Shown: positions 17,696 to 26,800 of the stretch, piece after piece
Numbering within the stretch: position 1 is the first letter of the stretch
Layout: the number at the start of each line of letters is the position of its first letter
Assembly: GCA_019418605.1 (NCBI GenBank)
Contig: DYBN01000054.1
Span: forward strand, 62,001 to 126,000
Source of the DNA: Sutterella sp.
GTDB lineage: Bacteria; Pseudomonadota; Gammaproteobacteria; Burkholderiales; Burkholderiaceae_F
Reading direction: 5' to 3'
Length of the DNA stretch: 64,000 nt
Notes under the pieces: generated by a model
What the model was told of the DNA's origin: nothing
Databases searched by the model: none
What the model saw: only the letters and a program-made list of their open reading frames with translations
Program-made: the position numbers and the translations under genes

Positions 17696-19240
17696 CTAGC
17701 TCAAAAAGAACTTGCAGGCCGGATTGCTGCTCTCGTCCCAGTAGCGGTAGCCCAGGTTCTTGAGGAAGTCCTCAAAGAGCGCATTGTCTTCCGGCGGCAC
17801 CTGCACGCCCACAAAGACGCGCCCGAAGTCCGCGCCGTTGTTGCGGTAGTGGAAAAGCGAAATGTTCCACTGCGGCGCCATCGACGTGAGGAACTTCATC
17901 AGGGCGCCGGGCCGCTCGGGGAACTCAAAGCGAAGCAGATGCTCGTTGACGGCAAGCTTGCTGTGGCCTCCGATCATGTGGCGCAGGTGCAGCTTGGCAA
18001 GTTCGTCGTGCGTGAGGTTCAGAGTCGGGAATCCCGACTGCTCGAAGACGTGCACGAGCTCATCGGCATCGTGCGCATTGGCCGTCTGGATGCCCACGAA
18101 GATATAGGCGTTGCGGGTGTCGCTCATGCGGTAGTTGAACTCCGTCACGCTGCGGCTGCCCACAAGCTGACATAGGCGCCTGAAGGAGCCGCGCTCCTCG
18201 GGAATCGTCACCGCAAAGATCGCCTCGCGCTGCTCGCCGTACTCGGCGCGCTCGGAGACAAAGCGCAGGCGGTCAAAGTTCATGTTGGCACCGGACGTGA
18301 TGGCAACGAGCGTCTTGTTGGCGACTTTTTCGCGGCGCACCCAGGCCTTGAGGCCGGCCAGCGAAAGCGCGCCCGAGGGCTCGACGATCGTGCGGGTGTC
18401 TTCAAAGACGTCCTTGATGGCCGCGCAGATTTCGTCGCTGTCAACCAGGATGATGTCGTCGAGGTTTTCGCGGCACAGCATGAGCGTCTCGTCGCCCACG
18501 CGCTTGACGGCCGTGCCGTCGGAAAAGAGCCCCACGTCGTCCAGGGCAATGTTTTCGCCCGCATCAATCGAGCGCTTCATGGCGTCGGAGTCCTTGGTCT
18601 CCACGCCGATCACCTTGATTTCCGGATAGATCGCCTTGATGTAGGTGGCTACGCCCGCTGCGAGGCCGCCGCCGCCAATCTGCACGAAGATCGCATCGGG
18701 CCGCGTTCTGTCGCCAGGCTGGTACTGGCGCAGAATCTCCATGCCGATCGTGCCCTGGCCTGCGATCACGTAGGGATCGTCAAAGGGGTGCACAAAGCTC
18801 AGCCCCTCTTCCTTTTGCATCTTCTCGGCGTGCTCGGCCGCGTCGGTGAAGCTCTCGCCCACGAGCACCACTTCGCCTCCGAGATTGCGCACCGCCTCCA
18901 CCTTCAGAGCCGGGGCCGTCACGGGCATCACGATCACGGCGCGGCACCCAAGGCGCCGGGCGGCAAGCGCCACGCCCTGGGCGTGGTTGCCGGCCGAAGC
19001 GCAGATCACGCCGCGGGCGCGCTCCTCGGCCGTCAGGTGCACCATCTTGTTGAAGGCGCCGCGCAGCTTGAAGGAAAACACCGGCTGCTGGTCCTCGCGC
19101 TTGAGAAGCACCTTGTTGCCGATGCGCTTGGAGAGCTTCTTTGCCTCGTCAAGAGGCGTTTCGTGCGCAACGTCATAGACGCGCGCCGTCAGGATGCGGC
19201 GCAGATACGTCTGTCGATTTTGTTCCGTCGTGGATGCCAT
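17696..19240 (-). CDS. ilvA: Threonine dehydratase, biosynthetic type
   Basis: 514 residues, the size of long biosynthetic IlvA with two C-terminal ACT-like domains. It deaminates threonine to 2-oxobutanoate, the first step of isoleucine synthesis. The PLP-binding Lys58 lies in SFKLRGAFNK; ICASAGNHAQGVA and the glycine loop QIGGGGLAAGVA bind the cofactor phosphate. The regulatory part (about 330-514) carries repeats such as RPGALMKF and EERGSFRRL that mark ACT-like domains sensing isoleucine and valine. ATG 19240 is chosen with AAGGAAG upstream; the longer frame to 19384 lacks family sequence. Confidence 0.93.
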   Translation of the reverse strand: MASTTEQNRQTYLRRILTARVYDVAHETPLDEAKKLSKRIGNKVLLKREDQQPVFSFKLRGAFNKMVHLTAEERARGVICASAGNHAQGVALAARRLGCRAVIVMPVTAPALKVEAVRNLGGEVVLVGESFTDAAEHAEKMQKEEGLSFVHPFDDPYVIAGQGTIGMEILRQYQPGDRTRPDAIFVQIGGGGLAAGVATYIKAIYPEIKVIGVETKDSDAMKRSIDAGENIALDDVGLFSDGTAVKRVGDETLMLCRENLDDIILVDSDEICAAIKDVFEDTRTIVEPSGALSLAGLKAWVRREKVANKTLVAITSGANMNFDRLRFVSERAEYGEQREAIFAVTIPEERGSFRRLCQLVGSRSVTEFNYRMSDTRNAYIFVGIQTANAHDADELVHVFEQSGFPTLNLTHDELAKLHLRHMIGGHSKLAVNEHLLRFEFPERPGALMKFLTSMAPQWNISLFHYRNNGADFGRVFVGVQVPPEDNALFEDFLKNLGYRYWDESSNPACKFFLS

Positions 19241-19459
19241 TTGATTGTCTACTTCCTTAACTACCTGTTTTTCCCAAAACCAAATCTGAAAATTGCCGGC
19301 GCCTCTCTTTTCCATGTGCCCGGAGGGCTTCGCGGCTTTAGTCGCTTGCCCCCCCAGGAAAGCTTCCGGGCCCGAAAGCCGCATTTCAAAAGCGTCAGGC
19401 CCTTAAATATACGAGCTTCAGGCACCGTCTGCACTTTAGAAGTGCAAACCGCGAGGGGC

Positions 19460-19840
19460 TTAAAAAAACGGGGAACCGCCCTCCTGCGCTTGAGCGTGCG
19501 CGGGAAACTTCCCGCGCAGCGCCCGCAAGTACCCCTCGAGCCGGTCAAGATCGCTTCTTGCCTGCCGGATGTGCGCCAAGTACTCGTCGAGCCGCGCAAG
19601 CAGCCAGTCTGAGCCCAGCGTCGGGTCGTCGGCAAACTGCAAAAAACGCTCGATGCACTCAAGCTTCATGCCGTTTGTGCGGCAGGTCATCACGAAGTCA
19701 AGCCTGCGCACGTCGTCGTTCGTGTACTCGCGCTGCCCGCCCGCCGTGCGGGCCGGGGCGGCGAGCACGCCCTTTGATTCGTAAAACCGAATCCGCGGCA
19801 CCGGACAGCCGGTGCGGCGGGAGAGCTCTCCAATTTTCAT
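19460..19840 (-). CDS. MerR family transcriptional regulator
   Basis: 126 residues. The N-terminal MerR winged helix-turn-helix is plain (MKIGELSRRTGCPVPRIRFYESKGVL, then GGQREYTNDDVRRL), followed by a dimerising coiled coil. It most resembles the CadR/PbrR/ZntR branch in the DNA-binding part, but the C-terminal metal-binding cysteines of that branch are absent: the only cysteines are in the first 65 residues or so. The inducer is therefore unknown. It is divergent from the metallo-hydrolase, with a near-ideal MerR operator between them at 19905-19925. The upstream in-frame extension to 19936 would run through that operator, so ATG 19840 was preferred. Confidence 0.85.
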   Translation of the reverse strand: MKIGELSRRTGCPVPRIRFYESKGVLAAPARTAGGQREYTNDDVRRLDFVMTCRTNGMKLECIERFLQFADDPTLGSDWLLARLDEYLAHIRQARSDLDRLEGYLRALRGKFPAHAQAQEGGSPFF

Positions 19841-19901
19841 TTGCCAATCGCTCCTTGCGGGCGCCGCCGCGCTGCGCGCGCCTTTTTTTTCGTCCTGCCC
19901 C

Positions 19902-19932
19902 TTGAACCTCAAGCAGCTTGAGGTTGTACATT
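19902..19932 (+). promoter_or_regulatory. MerR-type promoter with perfect dyad operator
   Basis: TTGAAC (19902-19907) and TACATT (19927-19932) are separated by 19 bases, the abnormal spacing typical of promoters activated by MerR proteins. The spacer holds a perfect dyad: AACCTCAAGC (19905-19914) and GCTTGAGGTT (19916-19925) mirror around one base. The half-site CCTCAAG is the same as in the E. coli SoxR box. Direction is rightward, toward the metallo-hydrolase and MFS genes. Confidence 0.8.
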
Positions 19933-20073
19933 GCACCGGACCTTCCCGTCAAGCCCCGAAAAAAATAGAAACCCCGCATTCAATGTTGCCTTCGCGCGCT
20001 TTTTGCTCTTCCGGCGGCTTTTGAAAGGAAGTTCCCGTTCTTTGCCTTTCTCTGGAAAAAAGGAGTCTTTGAG

Positions 20074-20859
20074 ATGCTTTTTCAACAAATTCGCAGCGCC
20101 ACGAGCATCGTCACGTTTGGCGGCGTGCGCTTTCTGATCGACCCGATGCTCGCGCCGATGGGCGCCTATCCGAGCGTGCCCGATACGTGCGACACGGGCC
20201 GCGGCAACCCCGACTGCGAGCTGCCCTGCAAAGTTGACGATCTCTTTGACGTTGACGCCGTCATCGTCACGCACCTGCACTTTGACCACTTTGACGAGGC
20301 GGCCGCGCGGCTGCTGCCCAAAACCCTGCCCCTCTTTTCCCAGTCCGAAGAGGACGCGCGCACCATCCGCTCCTACGGCTTTGAAGACGTGCGGGTGTTG
20401 TCCGAAACCGGCGCGCATTTCAAGGGCGTCACTCTCACCCGCACGCCGTGCGACCATGGCGCAAGCGACCCCGTGACGGTGGCGGGCTACCGCAGCATGG
20501 GCTTTGACGAGCACGCCTGCGGCGTCGTGTTTTCTTCCGACGCCGAGCCCTTTGTTTTTTACCTTGCGGGCGATACGGTCTACTGCGAGCTTGTGGCCGG
20601 GACCATCCGCAGGTACAAGCCCGCCGTCGTTGCGGTCAACGCCGCCGGCGCACAGTTCCCGCTCGGGCACCCGCTCATCATGAATCAGTACGACGTGGCG
20701 CTGCTTATGAAAACGTTCCCTGAGATCGACGTCATCGCCACGCACGTCGAAGGCGTCTCGCACGCGACGGTGACAAGAGCGCTGCTGCGCGATTTCGCTA
20801 CCACCCGAGGGCTTGAAAAACTGCACATTCCGGAAGACGGCGAAGTCGTAGAATTCTGA
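20074..20859 (+). CDS. Metallo-beta-lactamase-fold hydrolase, UlaG-like
   Basis: 261 residues. The metal-binding signature THLHFDHFD, a later AGDTVYCE and the C-terminal THVEGVSHATVTR place it in the metallo-beta-lactamase superfamily, closest in pattern to the UlaG/YtkL-type hydrolases. The substrate cannot be read from sequence. A good ribosome site (AAGGAG, 8 bases before the ATG) fixes the start. It is the first gene behind the MerR-type promoter at 19902-19932, so it is probably induced by the divergent MerR protein. An MFS transporter follows after about 100 bases. Confidence 0.8.
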   Translation: MLFQQIRSATSIVTFGGVRFLIDPMLAPMGAYPSVPDTCDTGRGNPDCELPCKVDDLFDVDAVIVTHLHFDHFDEAAARLLPKTLPLFSQSEEDARTIRSYGFEDVRVLSETGAHFKGVTLTRTPCDHGASDPVTVAGYRSMGFDEHACGVVFSSDAEPFVFYLAGDTVYCELVAGTIRRYKPAVVAVNAAGAQFPLGHPLIMNQYDVALLMKTFPEIDVIATHVEGVSHATVTRALLRDFATTRGLEKLHIPEDGEVVEF

Positions 20860-20956
20860 GCCCGCCGCAGCCCGGACAATGCCGCATGAGCGTTTTTTAA
20901 AGCCGCGCGCCGGCGGGCCTGAAGCTTTTTTACGCCCTCCACCTCTTTACGAGATC

Positions 20957-22228
20957 ATGCGCATTCAGTTTGTGCACAAATCCCTGGCCCGGCCCGAGGC
21001 AGACGCCCTGCCGCGGCGCGCGCTCACCTTTTTTACGGCGGCCCTGTGCCTGATCAGCTGCTTTGTCACGTCCTCGGTCCCGATCCCGATGATGGCCGTC
21101 TGGATGCAGCAGCTCAACCTCTCGACGGCCGACGTCGCGATGACCGTGGTGGCCTACTTCGGCGGGTGCGTGGCAACGCTTTTGTTTTTCGCGCGCCTCT
21201 CGAACTTTCTGGGCCGCAAGCCCGTGGTTCTCTTGTCGCTTGCCTTCGGCTGCCTTGCGAGCTTTCTTTTTGCGCACGCCGACTCAAGCGCCGTGCTCAA
21301 CGTCGGACGCTTTCTGCAGGGGCTCTCGTGCGGGTTTGCTTCAAGCGCCTCCATGAGCTGGGTGGTCGACACGGCCCCGCCCAAGCGCGCCTGGCTTGGC
21401 ACGGCGCTCACCTCGGCAGGCCCCAACATCGGACTTTCGGTCGGCACGCTTTTATCGGGCCTCATCATCTCGAGCGCTCTTATAAGCAACACGCACCTGT
21501 TTGAACTCACGATCGCGCTGTTGGCGGGTTGCGCGGTGCTCACACTTTTTTGCACCGAGACGATGCGCATGGGGACCGAACCCATAGGTCAAGTGCTCAT
21601 CCCCAAAATCGCCATTCCCCGACGGCTGCTTCGCATCTTCTTTATCAGTGCGGCGGGCTTTATCGGCACCTGGGGGATGGGAAGCTTCTTTCAGGGCTTT
21701 GCCGCGCGCGTCTCCTCCATCGTCTTTGGCGAGGCAAGCGCATTTCTGGCCGCGGCCACCTATCTTGCGCTCATTCTTCCCAACGCAACGGCAGGGCTCC
21801 TCGCGGGACGATTTCGGGCGGGCTTTGTTGCGCCCTTTGTGATCACGGTCTTTCTTTTTTCGGGCCTTGCCGTCTTTGCGGCCATCCACCTGCAGTCGGC
21901 CGTGCTCTTTGTCGTTGCTGTCGCGCTGTGCGGCGCCTCGGGCGGCAGCTACTGCTCGGCGGGCCTGAAGCTCCTGCTGGCCGACGCCACGCTCAAAGAG
22001 CGCGCCGGGGCCATCTCGGCGCTTTACTTCTCGGCCTATGTGGGCTCCGGCGTTCCCAACTTTTTGGTCGGCATGGCAGCCGCCAACGCCGGCATGGACA
22101 CAATCAGCCTGGGCTACACGGTCTGGATCGTGTGCACGTGGATTTTGGTGATGGGCGCCATCGTGCTCGTGCGGCGGCACCCCACGCCCGCCGAAGCCCT
22201 GCGCTTCGGGCCGGGCGCGCAGGTTTAG
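20957..22228 (+). CDS. MFS transporter
   Basis: About 423 residues with roughly 12 hydrophobic segments. The loop 2-3 motif is RLSNFLGRKPVVLLSLAFG, the classic MFS G-x-x-x-D/N-R-x-G-R-K signature in modified form, and FLQGLSCGFASSASMSWVVDTAPPKRAWLG is a typical transport-helix 4/5 region. Family resemblance is to the drug/sugar efflux type. The substrate is unknown. ATG 20957 is used since the upstream codons are GC-rich filler. It follows the metallo-hydrolase on the same strand and could be co-transcribed from the MerR-type promoter, forming a detoxification or export pair. It ends in a strong hairpin shared with gltD. Confidence 0.8.
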   Translation: MRIQFVHKSLARPEADALPRRALTFFTAALCLISCFVTSSVPIPMMAVWMQQLNLSTADVAMTVVAYFGGCVATLLFFARLSNFLGRKPVVLLSLAFGCLASFLFAHADSSAVLNVGRFLQGLSCGFASSASMSWVVDTAPPKRAWLGTALTSAGPNIGLSVGTLLSGLIISSALISNTHLFELTIALLAGCAVLTLFCTETMRMGTEPIGQVLIPKIAIPRRLLRIFFISAAGFIGTWGMGSFFQGFAARVSSIVFGEASAFLAAATYLALILPNATAGLLAGRFRAGFVAPFVITVFLFSGLAVFAAIHLQSAVLFVVAVALCGASGGSYCSAGLKLLLADATLKERAGAISALYFSAYVGSGVPNFLVGMAAANAGMDTISLGYTVWIVCTWILVMGAIVLVRRHPTPAEALRFGPGAQV

Positions 22229-22237
22229 GAGAAAAGA

Positions 22238-22274
22238 CTGCGGCCGGAAAAAAAAGCTTTTTCTTCGGCCGCAG
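22238..22274. terminator. Bidirectional terminator between MFS gene and gltD
   Basis: CTGCGGCCG (22238-22246) and CGGCCGCAG (22266-22274) pair exactly, with an internal A-run/T-run that extends the stem around a GC centre. It lies between convergent genes; the next feature is the gltD stop at 22327. Confidence 0.7.
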
Positions 22275-22326
22275 GTCAGCGATCGAGCTTTGGGTTTTGC
22301 GCCGAGGGCTCGGCGCAGAAAAATCT

Positions 22327-23838
22327 TTACCCCAACCGATAGGGCGGCAGTTCGCTCTCGCCCATTAAAAAGAGATCGACGGCTCTTGCACAGCGCCTGC
22401 CTTCGCTCATGGCGCGCACCACAAGCGACTGGCCGCTTCGCGCGTCGCCGCAGGCAAAGACGCCTTCAACCGAGGTGGCAAAGGGCTGTTCGCCGTCTTC
22501 AAGCGAAGCTTGGGCGTTGCCCCTCGCGCTTTTCTCAACGCCAAAGGCCTCGAGCACGGGCGAAGAAGGCGCCAAAAACCCCATGGCGATGAAGACGCGC
22601 CCCACCGCAATCTCAAAGCCCGAGTCGGGCACTTCCTTTCGCACCATGCGGCCTGTTTCAGGGTCCTTGACCGAAGCAAGCTTGACGCAGCGAATGCCGC
22701 GCACTTCGCCCTTTTCGTTGAGAAGAATCTCCTTTGTCGCCGTATCCCAGAGCCGCTCGCAGCCTTCTTCCTGCGAAGTGGAGGTGCGAAGCTTTCTGGG
22801 CCAGTCGGGCCACGTCGCGTCCTTGTCTTCCTTAACCGGCGGGCAGGAGCTGATGTCAATTTGATAGATCTTTCCCGCTCCCTGGCGCCTTGCAATGCCC
22901 ACACAGTCGCTTCCCGTGTCGCCGCCGCCGATGATGGCGACGTCGCACCCCTTGCAGGAGACGGGCGCGGTCTTTAATTCGCCCGAGACGACCTTGTTTT
23001 TGCCCTGCAACAATTCAAGGGCAAAGTACGCGCCCTTGCCTTCGCGCCCGGGAACCTGCAGATCGCGCGGAGTCTCCGACCCGCAGGCAAGCACCACGGC
23101 GTCAAACTCGCGCTTGAGTTTTGCAGCCGTCACGGTGTTTGCCGCATCGTTGAGCACGCCCTTGGGAAAGTCCTTGGCGCCCACGGCCGTGGAAAGCTTG
23201 AAGACGACGCCTTCGGCGCACATCTGCTCGATGCGCTTGTCGATCAAGTCCTTGGAGAGCTTGAAGTCGGGAATGCCGTAGCGAAGCAGGCCCCCTGCGC
23301 GGGCGTTCTTTTCGTAGACCACGACCTTGTGGCCTGCGCGCGCAAGCTGCTGCGCACAGGCTAGCCCCGCCGGGCCCGAGCCCACGACCGCCACCTTTTT
23401 CCCGGTCTGCTTCAAGGCCGGCATGGGCTTGACCCAGCCCGAGAGCCAGGCGCGGTCAATGATGGCCCGCTCGATCGTTTTGATCCCCACGGCCGCATCT
23501 TCAAGGTAGTACTGCGTGCAGCCCGCCTCGCAGATGGCCGGACAGACGCGGCTAGTGAATTCCGGAAAGCTACTCGTGGCGTTGAGGCACTCCCAGGCCG
23601 CGCGCCACTTGCCCTCGCGCACGAGGCGGTTGAAATCGACGGGGCGGTTGTGCAGCGGGCAGCTCGCCGAACAGTAGGGCGTGCCGCAGGAGAGGCACCG
23701 CAATGTCTGCGCGTGCACCTGTTCGTCGGTAAGGGCAATCGTGAAGTCCTTGAAGTGCTTGATGCGCTCTTCGATGCTTTGATGCCCGAACTCAATGCGC
23801 TGCAGCGTGGTGCGGGCCTTGTTTTGCTGATTGGTCAT
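22327..23838 (-). CDS. gltD: Glutamate synthase (NADPH) small subunit
   Basis: 503 residues. The beta subunit passes electrons from NADPH to the large subunit. N-terminal cysteine clusters CLSCGTPYCSASCP and CPAICEAGC bind [4Fe-4S] centres; the FAD-binding VAVVGSGPAGLACA and the NADPH-binding VAIIGGGDTGSD Rossmann motifs follow. The C-terminal GVFACGDARSGQSLVVRAMSEGR is the family signature. The start has AGGACA upstream. It lies 19 bases after gltB and is surely co-transcribed with it. Confidence 0.95.
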   Translation of the reverse strand: MTNQQNKARTTLQRIEFGHQSIEERIKHFKDFTIALTDEQVHAQTLRCLSCGTPYCSASCPLHNRPVDFNRLVREGKWRAAWECLNATSSFPEFTSRVCPAICEAGCTQYYLEDAAVGIKTIERAIIDRAWLSGWVKPMPALKQTGKKVAVVGSGPAGLACAQQLARAGHKVVVYEKNARAGGLLRYGIPDFKLSKDLIDKRIEQMCAEGVVFKLSTAVGAKDFPKGVLNDAANTVTAAKLKREFDAVVLACGSETPRDLQVPGREGKGAYFALELLQGKNKVVSGELKTAPVSCKGCDVAIIGGGDTGSDCVGIARRQGAGKIYQIDISSCPPVKEDKDATWPDWPRKLRTSTSQEEGCERLWDTATKEILLNEKGEVRGIRCVKLASVKDPETGRMVRKEVPDSGFEIAVGRVFIAMGFLAPSSPVLEAFGVEKSARGNAQASLEDGEQPFATSVEGVFACGDARSGQSLVVRAMSEGRRCARAVDLFLMGESELPPYRLG

Positions 23839-23857
23839 CGTTGTCCTCCGTCAATCT

Positions 23858-26800
23858 CTAAAGGCCCGCCTTGGCAAGCAGCGCCTGCTTGTACTGCAGC
23901 GGCATCACCTTCACAAAGCGAGAGCGCGAGCTCGTCCAGTGCTCCAAAAGCTCAGAGGCAAGCCGCGAGCCCGTGAGCTGCGCGTGCCGCATGATGAGCT
24001 CTTTGAGAAGCTCCTCGTCGGTCTTGCCCATGTGCCAGGTGTGCGGATCGCTTGTGCGGGCCTGCTCGTCAGACCCCGTAACCCGCTCGAGGCTTACCAT
24101 CGACGTGTTGCAGTGCGACTCAAAGTCGCCGTCGGCGTCAAAGACAAACGCCACGCCGCCCGACATGCCGGAGGCAAAGTTGCGCCCCGTGCGGCCGAGC
24201 ACCACCACGGTGCCGCCCGTCATGTACTCGCACCCGTGGTCTCCCGTGCCTTCCACGACGGCGCTTGCGCCCGACAAGCGCACGGCAAAGCGCTCGCCCA
24301 CGACGCCGTTGAAGTACGCCTCGCCGCTTGTGGCCCCATAGAGCGTCGTGTTGCCCGCGATGATGTTTTCCTCGGGCTTTCCGTGAAAGTCGTGGTCGGC
24401 GCGCACCACGATGCACCCGCCCGAGAGTCCCTTGCCGACGTAGTCGTTGGCGTCGCCCTCAAGCTCAAGCGTCATGCCGGGCACGGCAAAGGCGCCGAAG
24501 GACTGACCCGCCGTGCCTTTAAACGAGAGGTGAATGGTGTCCGCAGGCAATCCCTTTGCGCCGTACTTTTCAACGACGGCGTGCGCAATCTGCGTGCCCA
24601 CCGTGCGGTTGACGTTGCGAATGGGAAGCGACACTGTCACCTTGCGCCCCTGTGCGATGTCTTCGGCAATCTCGGTGAGGATGCCGGCATCAAGACTCTT
24701 TTCAAGGCCGTGGTCCTGGCTTGCGCTGTGGCGCATGGCCTCGGGCTTGTCCTGCGGGTGCCAGAGCACGCGCGAGAGGTCCACTCCGCGGGCCTTCCAG
24801 TTGTCGATGTCGCCTCGCTGCTCAAGGAGGTCGCTGCGGCCGATGAGGTCTTCAAAGCGCCGAATGCCCAGCTGCGCCATGATTTCGCGCACCTCTTCGG
24901 CCACGAAGAAGAAGTAGTTCACAACGCTCGAGGGCTTGCCCTTGAAGCGCTTTCTCAATTCAGGATCCTGCGTGGCGATGCCCACCGGGCAGGTGTTGAG
25001 GTGGCACTGGCGCATCATCAGGCAGCCTTCGACCACCAGGGGCGCCGTGGCAAAGCCAAACTCATCGGCCCCGAGCATGGCGCCGATGACGACGTCGCGC
25101 CCCGTTTTGATCTGGCCGTCGACTTGCAGCACCACGCGCTCGCGCAGATGGTTGAGCACAAGCGTCTGCTGCGTTTCAGACAACCCCATCTCCCAGGCGC
25201 TGCCCGCGTGCTTGACCGAGGAGACGGGGCTTGCGCCCGTGCCGCCGTCGTGTCCGGCAATGACGATGTGGTCTGCCTTGGCCTTGGCCACGCCCGCGGC
25301 CACCGTGCCCACGCCCGATTCGCTGACGAGCTTGACCGAAATGTCGGCCTTGCTGTTGGCGTTTTTAAGATCATGGATGAGCTGCGCGAGATCCTCAATC
25401 GAGTAGATGTCGTGGTGCGGGGGCGGGGAAATGAGCCCCACGCCGGGAACCGAGTAGCGAAGCTCGGCGATGTACTCGGTCACCTTGTGGCCGGGCAGCT
25501 GCCCGCCTTCGCCCGGCTTGGCGCCCTGGGCCATCTTGATTTGGATTTGATCGGCGCTCGCGAGGTACTGCTCGGTGACGCCGAAACGCCCGCTTGCGAC
25601 CTGCTTGATGCGCGAGCGCAGGCTGTCGCCCTCTTCAAGTTCGATGCGCGCCACGATGCGGTCGCTGCCGAGCACGTCGGCCACCGTCATGCCCTTTTTC
25701 ACGGGCGAGCGGCCGCTTCTTAATTCCTCTTCGTAGCGGCGGGGATCTTCGCCGCCCTCGCCCGTGTTGCTCTTGCCTCCGATGCGGTTCATCGCCACGG
25801 CAAGCGTGGCGTGCGCCTCGGCCGAAATCGAGCCCATGCTCATGGCCCCGGTGGCAAAGCGGCGCACGATCTCGCGGGCGGGCTCGACTTCTTCGAGCGG
25901 CACCGGCGTGCAGCCCTCGGTCTTAAAGCGCAGCAGCCCGCGCAGCGTCATCTGCCGGCGGCTCTGATCGTTGATGATGCGCGCGTACTCCTTGTAGGTG
26001 GCGTAGTTTTTCTGCCGCGCGGCCTTTTGCAGCTTCACGATCGCCTCGGGCGTCCACATGTGCTCTTCGCCGTCGGCTCTCCAGGCGTACTCGCCCCCGG
26101 TGGGAAGCTCCGCGACCGGCATGCGGCGCTCGGCATACGCCGCGCGGTGACGGTCGACCGCCTCCTGCATGACTTCAAAGAGCCCGATGCCCTCGATTTT
26201 GCTCGACGTCCCGTGAAAGTACTGATCGACAAAGTCGCTTTTAAGACCAATCGCCTCGAAGATGCACGCGCCGCGATAGCTCATGAGGGTGCAGATGCCC
26301 ATCTTGGCCATCACTTTGGTGAGTCCCTTGCCCACGGCCTTGACGTAGTGCGCCACGGCCTCTTCGGGAGAAAGGCCCGAGAGGGGCGCGAGCCTGCGGA
26401 TGACCGCAAGGCTCAGGTACGGGTGCACGGCCTCGGCCCCGTAGCCCATTAAAAGCGCAAAATCGTGCGTCTCAAAGACCGAGCCCGAGTTGACGACCAG
26501 GCCCACGTTCGTGCGCAGCCCCTCGCGGATCAGGTGCTGGTGCAGGGCGCTCACGGCCAAAAGAACCGGCACGGCCACGCGGTCGCGCCCGACCTTTTCG
26601 TCGCTGACGATCAAAATGTTGTAGCCCTCGCCGATGGCGTCGACGGCCTGCGCGCACAGGCTTGCCAGGTGCGCCTCAACGCCGTCGCGGCCCCAAGCCG
26701 CCGGGTACGTGATGTCGATTTCGCAGCTTCTGAACTTGCCCGCGGTGTGCGCGTCGATGGCGCGAAGCTTTGCCATGTCTCTTTCAACGAGCACGGGCTG

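Noticed and set aside
23831..25723. 630-codon open frame on the plus strand across gltB
   Set aside because: Antisense to a well-supported gltB; low-information composition, no motif, no ribosome site.
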